Source of the DNA: Pseudanabaena mucicola str. Chao 1806
GTDB taxonomy: Bacteria; Cyanobacteriota; Cyanobacteriia; Pseudanabaenales; Pseudanabaenaceae
Assembly: GCF_030323025.1 (NCBI RefSeq)
Contig: NZ_CP097329.1
Span: 2,900,001 to 2,964,000, forward strand
Direction of reading: 5' to 3'
Length of the DNA stretch: 64,000 bases
Shown: positions 36,843 to 45,462 of the stretch, piece by piece
Position numbering within the stretch: the first letter of the stretch is position 1
How the letters are laid out: each line of letters starts with the position of its first letter
Made by a program: the position numbers and the translations under genes
Notes under the pieces: model-generated
Told to the model about the DNA's origin: nothing
The model's database searches: none
The model's input: the letters and a program-made list of their open reading frames with translations, nothing else

Positions 36843-37292
36843 ATGAAATATCGCATCTATTCGGTGATCGCGCTACTTATCATTTTGCTTTTGTTTCCCT
36901 TACCAGCAATAGCCGCCAACCCTAGCCATATTGTTAAGTTACAAACTACAAAAATCTGCCAAGTTTGTGATTTAACTGGGGCATATTTACCTGTTAGCAA
37001 TCTAGACTATACATATATATTATCTTCTAATTTGAGTAGAGCTAATTTAATCGGCTCTAACATTACTTTCTCAAATCTGAGTCGCGCTAATCTGAGTGGA
37101 GCGAATCTCAGCTATGTTAATTTCAAGCATACGAAATTGTTACTCAGTGATTTTACCAATGCAATTTTTGATAAAACCGATTTGACCGAAGCCGATCTCA
37201 CTAGTGCAACTATATCCGAATCGCAACTTGCCAAAGCCAAGCTATGTAAAACAGTTTTGCCCGATGGATTAGTTTCCAATCGTGATTGTTAA
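36843..37292 (+). CDS. Secreted pentapeptide-repeat protein
   Basis: 149 residues from the ATG at 36843, which gives a clean signal peptide (YRIYSVIALLIILLLFPLPA, cleavage after AIA). The mature part has about ten A(D/N)LXX-type repeats: LSRANLIGSN, LSRANLSGANLSYVNFKHTK, TEADLTSATI. These form a right-handed quadrilateral beta helix. CQVCDLTGAYLP after the signal and two later cysteines (LCKTVL, NRDC) suggest one or two disulfides. Secreted cyanobacterial pentapeptide proteins sit in the thylakoid lumen or periplasm; their role is unknown. An earlier ATG at 36735 would bury the signal and is unlikely. Confidence 0.85.
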   Translation: MKYRIYSVIALLIILLLFPLPAIAANPSHIVKLQTTKICQVCDLTGAYLPVSNLDYTYILSSNLSRANLIGSNITFSNLSRANLSGANLSYVNFKHTKLLLSDFTNAIFDKTDLTEADLTSATISESQLAKAKLCKTVLPDGLVSNRDC

Positions 37293-37395
37293 ATATTTTC
37301 ATTCAAGATTGGAGCAATTCTCTTTGGCTATGGGTAATTAACGTAACATTTAGTTACAATAGGGTACTGACTAATTGCTAATTCCCCATAGCCCT

Positions 37396-38925
37396 ATGAC
37401 CCGTGACCTACGATCATTTCTCAAATTGCTCGAAGAGCGCCAACAACTACATCGTGTCAAAGCCCCTGTTGATTCTCAGTTAGAGATTGCCGAGATTAGC
37501 AATCGTCTCTTACAATCAGGTGGTCCTGCGCTGCTATTTGAGAATGTCAAGGGTTATAACGTACCAGTTGCCGTAAATTTGTTGGGTACAGTCGAGCGTG
37601 TTTGCTGGGCAATGGGGATGAAAGAACAACTGGAATTAGAAGTTCTAGGTGAGAAATTAGGCAAATTACAAAGCCCGAAACCACCGAAAAAAATTTCACA
37701 GGCGATCGAGTTTGGGAAGATTCTCTTTGATGTAGTCAAATCCCGTCCCCAGAAGTTACTTTTTGGGAATGCTCCTTGTCAAGAAGTGGTATTGCAAGGC
37801 GATGAAGTGGATCTTGATCAGATCCCCATTCTCAAACCCTATCCTAAGGATGGTGGTCGTGCAGTGACACTGGCGCTAGTCATTACTAAAGATGTGGAAA
37901 ACGGAATTCCGAACGTGGGGGTTTACCGTTTGCAGCAGCAGTCCAAAAATACGATGACGGTGCAGTGGCTGTCTGTGCGTGGTGGTGCGAGGCATTTACG
38001 CAAGGCGACAGAGGCGGGTAAGAAACTGGAAATTGCGATCGCGATCGGTGTTGATCCTGTCTTAATCATGGCAGCCGCAACACCAATTCCTATAGATTTA
38101 TCAGAATGGATTTTTGCAGGACTTTATGGCAATGAAGGTGTGCAGCTTACTAAATGCAAAACTATCGATTTAGAAGTGCCAGCTTTGGCCGAATATGTTT
38201 TGGAAGGAACGATTACCCCCCATGAAGTGGGAACCGATGGACCTTTTGGCGATCACATGGGTTATTACGGCGGTATCAATGATCAAGCGCCTCTGATTCG
38301 CTTTCATTGCATGACCCATCGCAAAGATCCCATCTATCTCACCACCTTTAGTGGCTTACCTCCCAAGGAAGAGGCAATGATGGCGATCGCCCTAAATCGC
38401 ATCTATACACCCATCCTCCGCCAACAAGTTTCGGAAATTACCGATTTCTTTTTGCCAATGGAAGCCTTGTCCTATAAAGCCGCGATTATTTCCATCAAAA
38501 AAGCTTACCCTGGACAGGCAAGACGTGCTGCCCTTGCCTTTTGGAGTGCTTTGCCTCAGTTTACTTATACCAAATTTGTGATTGTTGTAGATCATACGAT
38601 TAATATTCGCGATCCACGTTTAGTGGTTTGGGCGCTGAGTTCCAAGGTTGACCCTACTCGTGATGTGTTTATCCTGCCCGACAATCCCTTTGATTCCCTC
38701 GACTTTGCCTGTGAGAAGGAAGGGCTAGGCGGGCGGATGGGCATTGATGCTACAACGAAAATCTATCCTGAAACCGATCGCGATTGGGGTGATCCTTTGG
38801 AGAGTGATCCTACTGTGGCGGATATGGTGACAAGACGTTGGGCTGAATATGGATTAGCGGATATTAAGCTTGATGGAGCTGATCCTAATTTATTTGGTTA
38901 CAACATTAGGACTTACGCAAATTGA
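37396..38925 (+). CDS. ubiD: UbiD family decarboxylase, C-terminus supplied by a repeat
   Basis: 509 residues from the ATG at 37396. RDLRSFLKLLEERQQLHRVK, GVYRLQQQSKNTMTVQWL (prFMN and metal contacts), PFGDHMGYYGG, YLTTFSGLPPKEEAMMAIAL with conserved Glu, and DDPFDSLDF-like LPDNPFDSLDFACEKEGLGG. This is a prenylated-FMN decarboxylase, probably of 4-hydroxybenzoate-type intermediates in plastoquinone synthesis. The UbiX partner is not in the window. The last six codons (IRTYAN) and the stop come from the left end of repeat A4 (TTAGGACTTACGCA). The original C-terminus after about GADPNLFGYN has thus been replaced. Confidence 0.95.
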   Translation: MTRDLRSFLKLLEERQQLHRVKAPVDSQLEIAEISNRLLQSGGPALLFENVKGYNVPVAVNLLGTVERVCWAMGMKEQLELEVLGEKLGKLQSPKPPKKISQAIEFGKILFDVVKSRPQKLLFGNAPCQEVVLQGDEVDLDQIPILKPYPKDGGRAVTLALVITKDVENGIPNVGVYRLQQQSKNTMTVQWLSVRGGARHLRKATEAGKKLEIAIAIGVDPVLIMAAATPIPIDLSEWIFAGLYGNEGVQLTKCKTIDLEVPALAEYVLEGTITPHEVGTDGPFGDHMGYYGGINDQAPLIRFHCMTHRKDPIYLTTFSGLPPKEEAMMAIALNRIYTPILRQQVSEITDFFLPMEALSYKAAIISIKKAYPGQARRAALAFWSALPQFTYTKFVIVVDHTINIRDPRLVVWALSSKVDPTRDVFILPDNPFDSLDFACEKEGLGGRMGIDATTKIYPETDRDWGDPLESDPTVADMVTRRWAEYGLADIKLDGADPNLFGYNIRTYAN

Positions 38926-38999
38926 ACAAATTTATTAGGCTTGAGGTAGATGTTGCGGGCGAAGCCCGCACCACATCTACCTCAATGCGTAAGTCCTAA
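38906..38999. repeat. Palindromic repeat family A, copy 4, overlapping the ubiD end
   Basis: Outer arms TTAGGACTTACGCA and TGCGTAAGTCCTAA; core GAGGTAGATGTTGCGGGC, GAA, GCCCGCACCACATCTACCTC with three bases missing from one arm. Its first 20 bases are read as the last codons and stop of ubiD. Confidence 0.92.
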
Positions 39000-39037
39000 A
39001 CATAAATTAAGAGATGCGGAACTTCAGACCACCCTGT

Positions 39038-39424
39038 TTAGATTTTAGGGATTTTCAGATCGCCTTGCTCCATGCTTGCTAAAACATCACCAATTCCTTC
39101 TTTACCACTTAACTGCACAGATCGTAAGATTGCTAAACTATCTTCCAGTAACATCTCGACATCTATCGATTGATAATCTGGAAGATATGCAGGTAAGCGA
39201 CTTGTACCTTCTCCTAAGAGAATTGTCGCTCCATACCAATTGCGATTTTGGAGGTGATACAGACCGACAGCAATTTGTAAAATCCCTTGATAAAAAGCCC
39301 GATCACTTTGCCAAGCATCATTCCAAATCGCCTCTAAGGTATCGTGACAGGCGTAATAATCCCCATTATTAAACTGGAAGATCGCTTCAGCAAATAAAGG
39401 ATCGACGGTGTCTGCTTCAAGCAT
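39038..39424 (-). CDS. DUF309 protein
   Basis: 128 residues. FAEAIFQFNNGDYYACHDTLEAIWND carries the DUF309 motif (FN-G-Y--CHD-LE--W), followed by SDRAFYQGILQIAVGLYHL. The family is small, alpha-helical and has no fixed function, though the His/Asp/Glu pattern suggests metal binding. The ATG at 39422-39424 overlaps the stop of the preceding gene by eight bases, so the two are translationally coupled. It is the last gene of a three-gene leftward set. Confidence 0.88.
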   Translation of the reverse strand: MLEADTVDPLFAEAIFQFNNGDYYACHDTLEAIWNDAWQSDRAFYQGILQIAVGLYHLQNRNWYGATILLGEGTSRLPAYLPDYQSIDVEMLLEDSLAILRSVQLSGKEGIGDVLASMEQGDLKIPKI

Positions 39425-39938
39425 TGGCGCTTACTTGGTCTAATATTTGAGCTAATACATTGGCGATCGCTTGTTTTTGCTCAACGTCATATCCCCATTT
39501 TTCGAGAAAAGCAACATATTCACCAGTATTAGTGAGTGCTGCATCATAAACCTGTGTTGCAATTGTCCGCACTTCGGGAAGATCAACCTTCTCAATTAAA
39601 AGTGCAGTACGCTTAGACACGCGATTGGAACCTTCCGCTTGTTCCAAATTTTCTGCTCGGTGGTGGGTAATTGCCATGGCTGTGGACATGACCAAATTTT
39701 TGACAAGGAGTTCTGCGATCGCATGAGGATGCGCTTGCAAGGCACGAATGACGCTAGCATTAGGGGCATCAGCAAGTTGCCATTCGCCTGTCAATAAGCA
39801 GACAAAAAAACCACGTGCGCCATTAGTAGTTTGCACAAGTTCGGCAATTTGTAATTCTAGTTGAGTATCATCGAGATTGTGGCGCGACAGCAAATCTTCG
39901 GTATAGGCAATCGCTTCTTCAAAGGTGATATTTTTCAT
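39417..39938 (-). CDS. Conserved cyanobacterial protein of unknown function
   Basis: 173 residues from the ATG at 39936-39938, starting MKNITFEEAIAYTEDLL. It looks wholly alpha-helical: LELQIAELVQTTNGARGFFV, AIAELLVKNLVMSTAMAITH and IATQVYDAALTNTGEYVAFL. There is no signal or membrane segment. I recognise no domain. Its 3' end overlaps the DUF309 start by eight bases, and the gene upstream ends 23 bases before its start, so the three form an operon whose purpose is unclear. Confidence 0.75.
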   Translation of the reverse strand: MKNITFEEAIAYTEDLLSRHNLDDTQLELQIAELVQTTNGARGFFVCLLTGEWQLADAPNASVIRALQAHPHAIAELLVKNLVMSTAMAITHHRAENLEQAEGSNRVSKRTALLIEKVDLPEVRTIATQVYDAALTNTGEYVAFLEKWGYDVEQKQAIANVLAQILDQVSANA

Positions 39939-39961
39939 ATATGAATAGCTATACCTGAAAT

Positions 39962-40612
39962 TTAAATATGATCCAAGCAATGATTTGGTAAAAATGCTGT
40001 CCAGCCATTATCTAACTTGACACGGCAGCTAACACTAATCACCTGCTCAACAATCCCCTTATGATTAGCATATTGCTGACGATTGTCATTCACACAAACG
40101 CGATCGCCAACCTTGAAAGTTTTATTTTTCGTAGCTGCATCCTGTTTCCGATCAGAAAAACTGGGGATTTCCGCTTTTTTGGGAGTAGGTGCAGAATGAA
40201 AGGTTAGTGATGCGGCTTGTTGTCCATTGACTTGATAGTTATATCCCCTGCCCTGAATAAGCTGCAAACTCCCAATCTGGACATTAGCAAGATATTGAAC
40301 AAAATGATCAACGGATATTTCCATAATTTCGGCAAGATCTTCAAACATGACTGGATAGCTCCAATAATTTTCGCCAACTTGGAGATCCGCTAACTCTTTC
40401 CATGCATCAAATAGTTTTTGTCCAAATTGTGAGGTGAGATCCTCCGATGGCTTACCATAAAATTTGCTGCTAGCCGTTGAGGATGCATTACTGGATATCA
40501 GGGTTTCTAATGTTTTAAGCAGATTTTGTGCAACGCGATCACTTACCTCTGTCCTTGCTCGGAGATATTCGAGAATCTGCTCAAACAAAGATTCACTAAC
40601 ATTAACAGCCAT
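39962..40612 (-). CDS. Unrecognised protein with C-terminal SH3-like (KOW-type) domain
   Basis: 216 residues. Residues 1-130 are helical (LFEQILEYLRARTEVSDRVA, FDAWKELADLQVGENYWSYP). A polar linker follows (TPKKAEIPSFSDRKQDAATK). Residues 160-216 form a small beta barrel: FKVGDRVCVNDNRQQYANHK, GIVEQVISVSCRVKLDNGWT. The GDRVCV-N-HKGIVEQV pattern resembles KOW or SH3-like domains that bind RNA or protein. It is first in the three-gene unit with the 173-residue protein and DUF309. No function is assigned. Confidence 0.7.
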   Translation of the reverse strand: MAVNVSESLFEQILEYLRARTEVSDRVAQNLLKTLETLISSNASSTASSKFYGKPSEDLTSQFGQKLFDAWKELADLQVGENYWSYPVMFEDLAEIMEISVDHFVQYLANVQIGSLQLIQGRGYNYQVNGQQAASLTFHSAPTPKKAEIPSFSDRKQDAATKNKTFKVGDRVCVNDNRQQYANHKGIVEQVISVSCRVKLDNGWTAFLPNHCLDHI

Positions 40613-40779
40613 ATGACTACTCGCACTAATCTTTTCTAAGAAATCTAAAAAATACTTGTTTTCACGCTGAGCAGATGAAGGATACAGTTTTTTAGATAGC
40701 TTTTGGATATTCTCTAAAGTAACACCAATAAGTTAACACCAATTTGTCATTAGTCCTTATGTTGTAATTTTTTTACACT

Positions 40780-41478
40780 TCAAACATCCCTTTGGACTTG
40801 TCTAAGCCCAGCTTCCCAGTTTTTCGGTAAAGGTTCGTGACAAAGCTGATGAATTTCAGAGATGCGTTCAAATAGCCAAGGATAGTCAAGACGATAAGCA
40901 GGAATTAAGCCTAAGGGAGACAATAATGCTGCGGCTGCTAAGTCCGCGACACTAAAGCGATCACCTACTAAATAACCATCTTGCCAAAATTTACTTAATA
41001 AAGCGATCGCTTCATCGATTCTTTGTGCCGCCAATTTTGCTGAGCCTGCATTAATGCCATATTGCGATCTGACGATGGCAATTACAATCTGACTCATCCA
41101 CGAAGGATCAATATACTTACCTTCATGAGCACGAAATTGGTAATACACAAACCTTGTCGCCGTACCAATGGATTCATCAAAATAATCTTCCAATCGTAAT
41201 GCTTCTTGTTGTAGCAAATCATCTTCAAAATAAAGTGGGGGATTGGACTGATAAACTTCGAGAAAGCGAATAATTTCGGTAGAATCCGCAACTACAGCAG
41301 GACATTTTTTTTGTTGAGGCAGTAAAACGGGTACAGTATTCCTGCCTGACAATGGCTTAACCCTGAAAATATGTAACCCCGGAGTCAGATTTTCGACTTG
41401 ATAGGGAATTTGTTTATAGCCAAGCGCAAGCCTAGCTTTGCGGCAGTAGTGTGAAGTACTAAACTGTAATAAGAGCAT
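40780..41478 (-). CDS. Glutathione S-transferase family protein
   Basis: 232 residues from the ATG at 41476-41478. The N-terminal thioredoxin-like domain starts LLLQFSTSHYCRKARLALGY, with Ser/Cys at the glutathione site, and has NTVPVLLPQ and VVADSTEIIRFLE, the cis-Pro and E-S/T motif of GSTs. The C-terminal helical domain has YLVGDRFSVADLAAAALLSP, the conserved N-capping box Asp. The substrate is unknown; the CRKA form resembles GSTs with a Cys near the active site. A GTG start three codons earlier is possible. Its first bases overlap the end of another leftward frame. Confidence 0.9.
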   Translation of the reverse strand: MLLLQFSTSHYCRKARLALGYKQIPYQVENLTPGLHIFRVKPLSGRNTVPVLLPQQKKCPAVVADSTEIIRFLEVYQSNPPLYFEDDLLQQEALRLEDYFDESIGTATRFVYYQFRAHEGKYIDPSWMSQIVIAIVRSQYGINAGSAKLAAQRIDEAIALLSKFWQDGYLVGDRFSVADLAAAALLSPLGLIPAYRLDYPWLFERISEIHQLCHEPLPKNWEAGLRQVQRDV

Positions 41479-41707
41479 ATTGGTCACAGTTCATAGATGC
41501 CAATCTTTCACGAAGTGCTGGCGTAAGTATTTGCGAAAGTGCAAATTTCATAGTTTGGTTGATTGGAAAACGCCATATTTCTTTCCAGCTTACTGGTGAT
41601 TTCTGCATCAAATCTGTCCTAAAAGTTAACCATACATTTTTGCCATAGATCGCATAAACGAAACTTGCAAAGGTCAGTTTTGCTAATGATGTCCCATTTT
41701 TAAACAT
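41459..41707 (-). CDS. Hypothetical protein overlapping the GST gene
   Basis: 82 residues from the ATG at 41705-41707, with a possible longer start at 41764. It reads SLAKLTFASFVYAIYGKNVW and SWKEIWRFPINQTMKFALSQ. It is basic, with a moderately hydrophobic N-terminal third. Its last 20 bases overlap the GST start. No family is recognised. The overlap and the shared direction suggest a small gene coupled to the GST, but the frame could be accidental. Confidence 0.35.
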   Translation of the reverse strand: MFKNGTSLAKLTFASFVYAIYGKNVWLTFRTDLMQKSPVSWKEIWRFPINQTMKFALSQILTPALRERLASMNCDQYALITV

Positions 41708-41842
41708 GAAATCTGTGAAAAAGCTGAAAGACTTTAACTTCGTGTAAAGGTACAAGAAAAACAATCATCGTAATTGCTAAATCATGTAAATCATATGCTA
41801 TAGTCTCGACTAAATTTTTACAGTTTTAAGGTGCGATCACCT

Positions 41843-42610
41843 ATGCAAGCCAACTCAGTCTCTAAACCAACAAATCCTCCGTCTGGTTATCAGACCGCTC
41901 CATCTAGTTATCAGGCTTCAGTACCTGTGACTGTGTATCGAGAACTGGCTGCAGAGTTGCAATCGACTCAAGCAAAGCTATCTTTTTTTCAGTTACAAAA
42001 TGAGCAGCTAGCTAAGCAAAATCAAATGCTGTTGCAAGAGTTTGAAGCGATCGCCCAAGCTACGGATCGAGTGCAGTCGATTCTCACCCAATCAAATTTG
42101 CCAGAGTCTAAACTCTCAGAAGTTTTAGCAGGTATTCGGGCTTCTTCTCAGATTAATCCTGCTCCATCTCGTAGCAATCCACAGGGTCGCCCACCTGCGG
42201 CGAAACCACGTACTGCGGATAAACCTGCTCCAGCAAGCCCTCGCAAGGCTGCGGTACAGCAAACAACCAATGCGATCCAAGAAGCAATTTCTAGAGCTAG
42301 GCAACTTGCTACGGAGTCTGCACCACAAGCTGCTAGTGGACCAGTTTTAGGAGATACCTTGTATTACGATAGTTCTTTTGTTGCTTTTGATGCACCAACT
42401 TCCGCACCGAATCCTGCACCAATTCCTAAAGTATTACCGAAACTAGAAATTAGAGAAGAAGTATCGACTCGAACTCTCCGTAATGAAGCAACTGAAGAGG
42501 CTAGTGAATCCACAGGGTTAAGTGGATGGGTTTTGACCTTAACGATTATTGCGATCGTGCTAACTTCCTTTGGGGCTGGCTACTTGTTGATGCGCCCATT
42601 TGTGAAATAA
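41843..42610 (+). CDS. Tail-anchored coiled-coil protein
   Basis: 255 residues from the ATG at 41843. A Pro/Ser-rich start leads into a coiled coil of about 70 residues (YRELAAELQSTQAKLSFFQL, QNEQLAKQNQMLLQEFEAIA). A Pro/Ala-rich linker (RPPAAKPRTADKPAPASPRK) and an acidic region follow. One C-terminal membrane helix (GWVLTLTIIAIVLTSFGAGY) ends at LLMRPFVK. The layout is that of a cytoplasmic tail-anchored scaffold. I have seen similarly arranged unnamed proteins in cyanobacteria. It is monocistronic, with a perfect terminator next. Confidence 0.75.
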   Translation: MQANSVSKPTNPPSGYQTAPSSYQASVPVTVYRELAAELQSTQAKLSFFQLQNEQLAKQNQMLLQEFEAIAQATDRVQSILTQSNLPESKLSEVLAGIRASSQINPAPSRSNPQGRPPAAKPRTADKPAPASPRKAAVQQTTNAIQEAISRARQLATESAPQAASGPVLGDTLYYDSSFVAFDAPTSAPNPAPIPKVLPKLEIREEVSTRTLRNEATEEASESTGLSGWVLTLTIIAIVLTSFGAGYLLMRPFVK

Positions 42611-42623
42611 GCTTAAATACCTT

Positions 42624-42666
42624 CAGAAAAAAGACGGGGATGCTAAGCATCCCCGTCTTTTTTCTG
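42624..42666. terminator. Perfect terminator after the coiled-coil gene
   Basis: AGAAAAAAGACGGGGATGCT and its exact complement around AA, ending in CTTTTTTCT. It is a strong rho-independent signal and symmetrical enough to work on both strands. Confidence 0.93.
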
Positions 42667-42735
42667 TTTAAATTGAGTTGGTACAGCATAAATCGCTGTC
42701 ATCAAATCTCAATGTGCTGTAAGTTCAGAAGATTC

Positions 42736-43815
42736 ATGGATAGACGTAAGTTTCTAGTTTTAGGTGGTGCAGCGATCGCCTCCATTAGTGGATGTCAATT
42801 AGTGAATTCTTTTGATCAACGCGATCGCCTAAAAATTACAGGACTACTGGGGGCAATTCCAAGCAAGGTAATTAACCAATTTGAAACTGCATCGCAACTC
42901 AATATAGAGTTCAAAGCTGAGAATTTACCATCGAAACTTTGGCAAGAGTTACAAAACTATCCAAATTCTCCAGATAAAGCTCCACATCTGACGAGCCTTG
43001 GTGATGCTTGGTTAGATCTAGCGATCACACAGTCATTAATAAAGCCAATTGCTCCTAACTTATTAGCCCAAATTCCCCAATGGCAGAAACTTAGCCCCAT
43101 TTGGCAAAAAAGTGTAACTCGTAACAATCAAGTATGGGGCATTCCCTATCGTTGGGGCGCAGCAGCGATCGCTTATCGTAGCGACAAACTCAAATTTGAG
43201 ATTACGCAATGGGCTGACCTTTGGCGATCAGAACTGAAGCTGAAATTGACCTTACCCGATGATGCTCGTGAAGTGATTGGGCTTGTCTTAAAAAAAATTG
43301 GTCAATCCTATCAGCAGGAAAACTTAGCAGAAAATCAGGAAATCTTTGCTAGGTTGACCCAAGAACTTAAAAGTCTCCATTCGCAAGTTTTAACCTATAC
43401 GTCCGATAACTACTTACAGTCTCTATTAGCGGATGATTCTTTAGTGGCAGTCGGTTGGACGAGCGATATGTATAAAGCACAACGCCAAAACCCTAACCTA
43501 AAAGTAGTAATTCCACAAGAAGGAACATCACTATGGAGCGATATGTGGGTAATGCCAACGGGAGATGCGCCAGTCTCAGCCGCCGCATGGATGAATTTTT
43601 GCCTGACCCCTGCGATCGCGGCTCAAGTTACTGCTTTAACCGATGCCGTCAGTCCCTCTAGTGAACTTGATCAAGTGCCTGCGAGTGTCAAAGCTGATCC
43701 TATCAAATTTTTCCCGCAAGAGGTGCTAGCGAAGAGTGAAATACTCACGCCATTGTCGCAGCCTACAATCCAGCAATACAAAAACCTGTGGACAAAAATG
43801 CGATCTGCGATCTAG
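42736..43815 (+). CDS. Tat-dependent solute-binding lipoprotein (PotD-like)
   Basis: 359 residues from the ATG at 42736. MDRRKFLVLGGAAIASISGC has twin arginines and a lipobox (ISGC, Cys20), so export is by Tat followed by lipidation. The rest fits a type II periplasmic binding protein of the spermidine/iron group: LTSLGDAWLDLAITQSLIKP, WGIPYRWGAAAIAYRSDKLK, LTLPDDAREVIGLVLKKIGQ and AVGWTSDMYKAQRQNPNLKV. Polyamines are the usual ligand, but ligand residues cannot be assigned by eye. No permease or ATPase genes adjoin, so it is an orphan binding protein. Confidence 0.83.
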   Translation: MDRRKFLVLGGAAIASISGCQLVNSFDQRDRLKITGLLGAIPSKVINQFETASQLNIEFKAENLPSKLWQELQNYPNSPDKAPHLTSLGDAWLDLAITQSLIKPIAPNLLAQIPQWQKLSPIWQKSVTRNNQVWGIPYRWGAAAIAYRSDKLKFEITQWADLWRSELKLKLTLPDDAREVIGLVLKKIGQSYQQENLAENQEIFARLTQELKSLHSQVLTYTSDNYLQSLLADDSLVAVGWTSDMYKAQRQNPNLKVVIPQEGTSLWSDMWVMPTGDAPVSAAAWMNFCLTPAIAAQVTALTDAVSPSSELDQVPASVKADPIKFFPQEVLAKSEILTPLSQPTIQQYKNLWTKMRSAI

Positions 43816-43878
43816 CTATTTGCATTATGCTCTGCACGAGGCAAATAGCCCAAAGCTGACACTAATTTAGACATGATG

Positions 43879-44919
43879 CTAATTATCTTTATTATGGTCT
43901 TTGCGTTTGCGCCATTGAAGCTTATTAATCACAGCTTTTTGTAAACATTCCTCAACGATAAACGGAGCATTGCGCCAATCAATATCATCACGTTGTAGAA
44001 TCCATCGCATTTGCTCTAGGGCTTCCTCTAGCTCTGCTTCAAAACGTGCGAGAGGCAATGGCGATTTGTGTAATTTTGGGGTCTCGACACAGATAGTGAT
44101 TGCCTCATTGAGGATTTCAACTACTTCTTTACCGTAAACATCCCTTGCCCGAAATCGTAATTCTTGATATCCCTTCTCTGTAGTGGCATACATCGTGGGG
44201 AGTCGATTTAATACATAGGCAGTGACTTCACCTAAATCAACCGTTTCCGCGATCGCAGGATGTAGCTTTTGAATTTGATGATAGGCAAGGGAAAGGACTA
44301 GCTTTTCTAAAACATTACTGAACCGATAATTAACGTCCACCATATATGTTTGGAAATCTTTTGCCTTTTGAGTATCTTGATCCAAACTTGTTGCGTTTCT
44401 TGTCTGTCTGCCTTTCCAAGAAATTTCAGGAAGTTTTCGATCAACAACGTTGTCATCTGTGCCTGCGTTCACATCACGCTTACCCAACTCCATATGAGTA
44501 TTATTAACTAAGCTCTTGAGCTTGATCGTAATCAAAGCATTTTCCAATGCTGAGGGAATATCTAACCAAGAAGCATTTTCAGCTCCTAAAATGTGTTGGA
44601 GTTCGGCAAGAGATCTGGCATGATTGGTATCTTCTTGGGATGGTAAAGGTCGGGAATCTCGCAAAGCATCAGGCTTAATGCTATTCAGACCGCGACGCAC
44701 GGCTGACTCTATCTGTGAGCGCATTTCTATCGCGGCTTTTTGGCGTTGTCGCATCCATCCTGATTTGGATGTTGCATACATTGGAGGTAGTCGATTGAGT
44801 GCATATGCTGCAATTTCGCTGACATTAATCTGGTCTCGTCGATATTGTGGTAGGTGCGAAATTTGAAAATCGATTTCCTTAATCACCAATGCTTCAATGG
44901 CATTCTTGCAACTTTGCAT
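43879..44919 (-). CDS. Protein with two tandem ComFB domains
   Basis: 346 residues from the ATG at 44917-44919, with GGGACGG upstream. Two related domains are visible. The first (about 4-85) has NAIEALVIKEIDFQISHLPQ and AYALNRLPPMYATSKSGW at 38-55. The second (about 200-325) has NVLEKLVLSLAYHQIQKLHP and AYVLNRLPTMYATTEKGY at 234-251. Between them is a polar linker of over 70 residues. The AY-LNRLP-MYAT motif is the ComFB (late competence) signature. Cyanobacterial ComFB-type proteins have been reported as receptors of cyclic dinucleotides, including c-di-GMP. Single-domain forms are usual, so a tandem one is uncommon to my knowledge. It is alone on its strand. Confidence 0.85.
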   Translation of the reverse strand: MQSCKNAIEALVIKEIDFQISHLPQYRRDQINVSEIAAYALNRLPPMYATSKSGWMRQRQKAAIEMRSQIESAVRRGLNSIKPDALRDSRPLPSQEDTNHARSLAELQHILGAENASWLDIPSALENALITIKLKSLVNNTHMELGKRDVNAGTDDNVVDRKLPEISWKGRQTRNATSLDQDTQKAKDFQTYMVDVNYRFSNVLEKLVLSLAYHQIQKLHPAIAETVDLGEVTAYVLNRLPTMYATTEKGYQELRFRARDVYGKEVVEILNEAITICVETPKLHKSPLPLARFEAELEEALEQMRWILQRDDIDWRNAPFIVEECLQKAVINKLQWRKRKDHNKDN

Positions 44920-45462
44920 ATCAAGCCGTCCCAAACCTAATATGAAACTTTAATATTACTAAATTTAGAAAATAAACAATTTGATTATAGCAATAATTTT
45001 TGCTTTCTAATGGCTATGTAATTAGCCCATTAGAAATAGCTATAATTACTTGGTATTCTAAGTAGTATTTATTTATATGTAATCCATTTTCTCTATAAGA
45101 GTTTTCGATACCAAGGCAATCCCAAATCAAATGTGAGTGATAGGGCTTTGCTCAGTGATCTATAAACTGATTGTCGAGTGAATTTGGTATCGATGATTTT
45201 ATAACTTATTTAAGAAATTCTATAGATACATTTTGATAGTTACTCAAAAACTATGAATTATTTAAAATTACTAGTTACTAAAGTAGTCGGGTAGATTATT
45301 ACATTTTAAACTAGATTTTAAAGTAAATTTCTAAAAATTCAAACATCATAACAACATGATCTAAAGTCACTGATGGGATCAAGCATTTTATGGCATTTCC
45401 ACTGCTCCAAATTAAAGGAATAGTTGTTGTACTTGTATTATTAAAGATATAGTTCAGAGGCT
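44920..45462. other. AT-rich intergenic region
   Basis: 543 bases with no credible gene. A hairpin pairs TTTCTAATGG with CCATTAGAAA near 45005-45032. CTTGGTAT near 45050 and ATACCAAG near 45109 form a distant inverted pair. A 20-codon frame at 45390-45452 is not convincing. Confidence 0.35.

Noticed and set aside
13740-39000. CRISPR or spacer-like array from repeated sequences
   Set aside because: The repeats are far apart, palindromic, and not in regular series.
45390-45452. 20-codon hydrophobic frame
   Set aside because: Too short, with no clear ribosome site and no recognised photosystem subunit.
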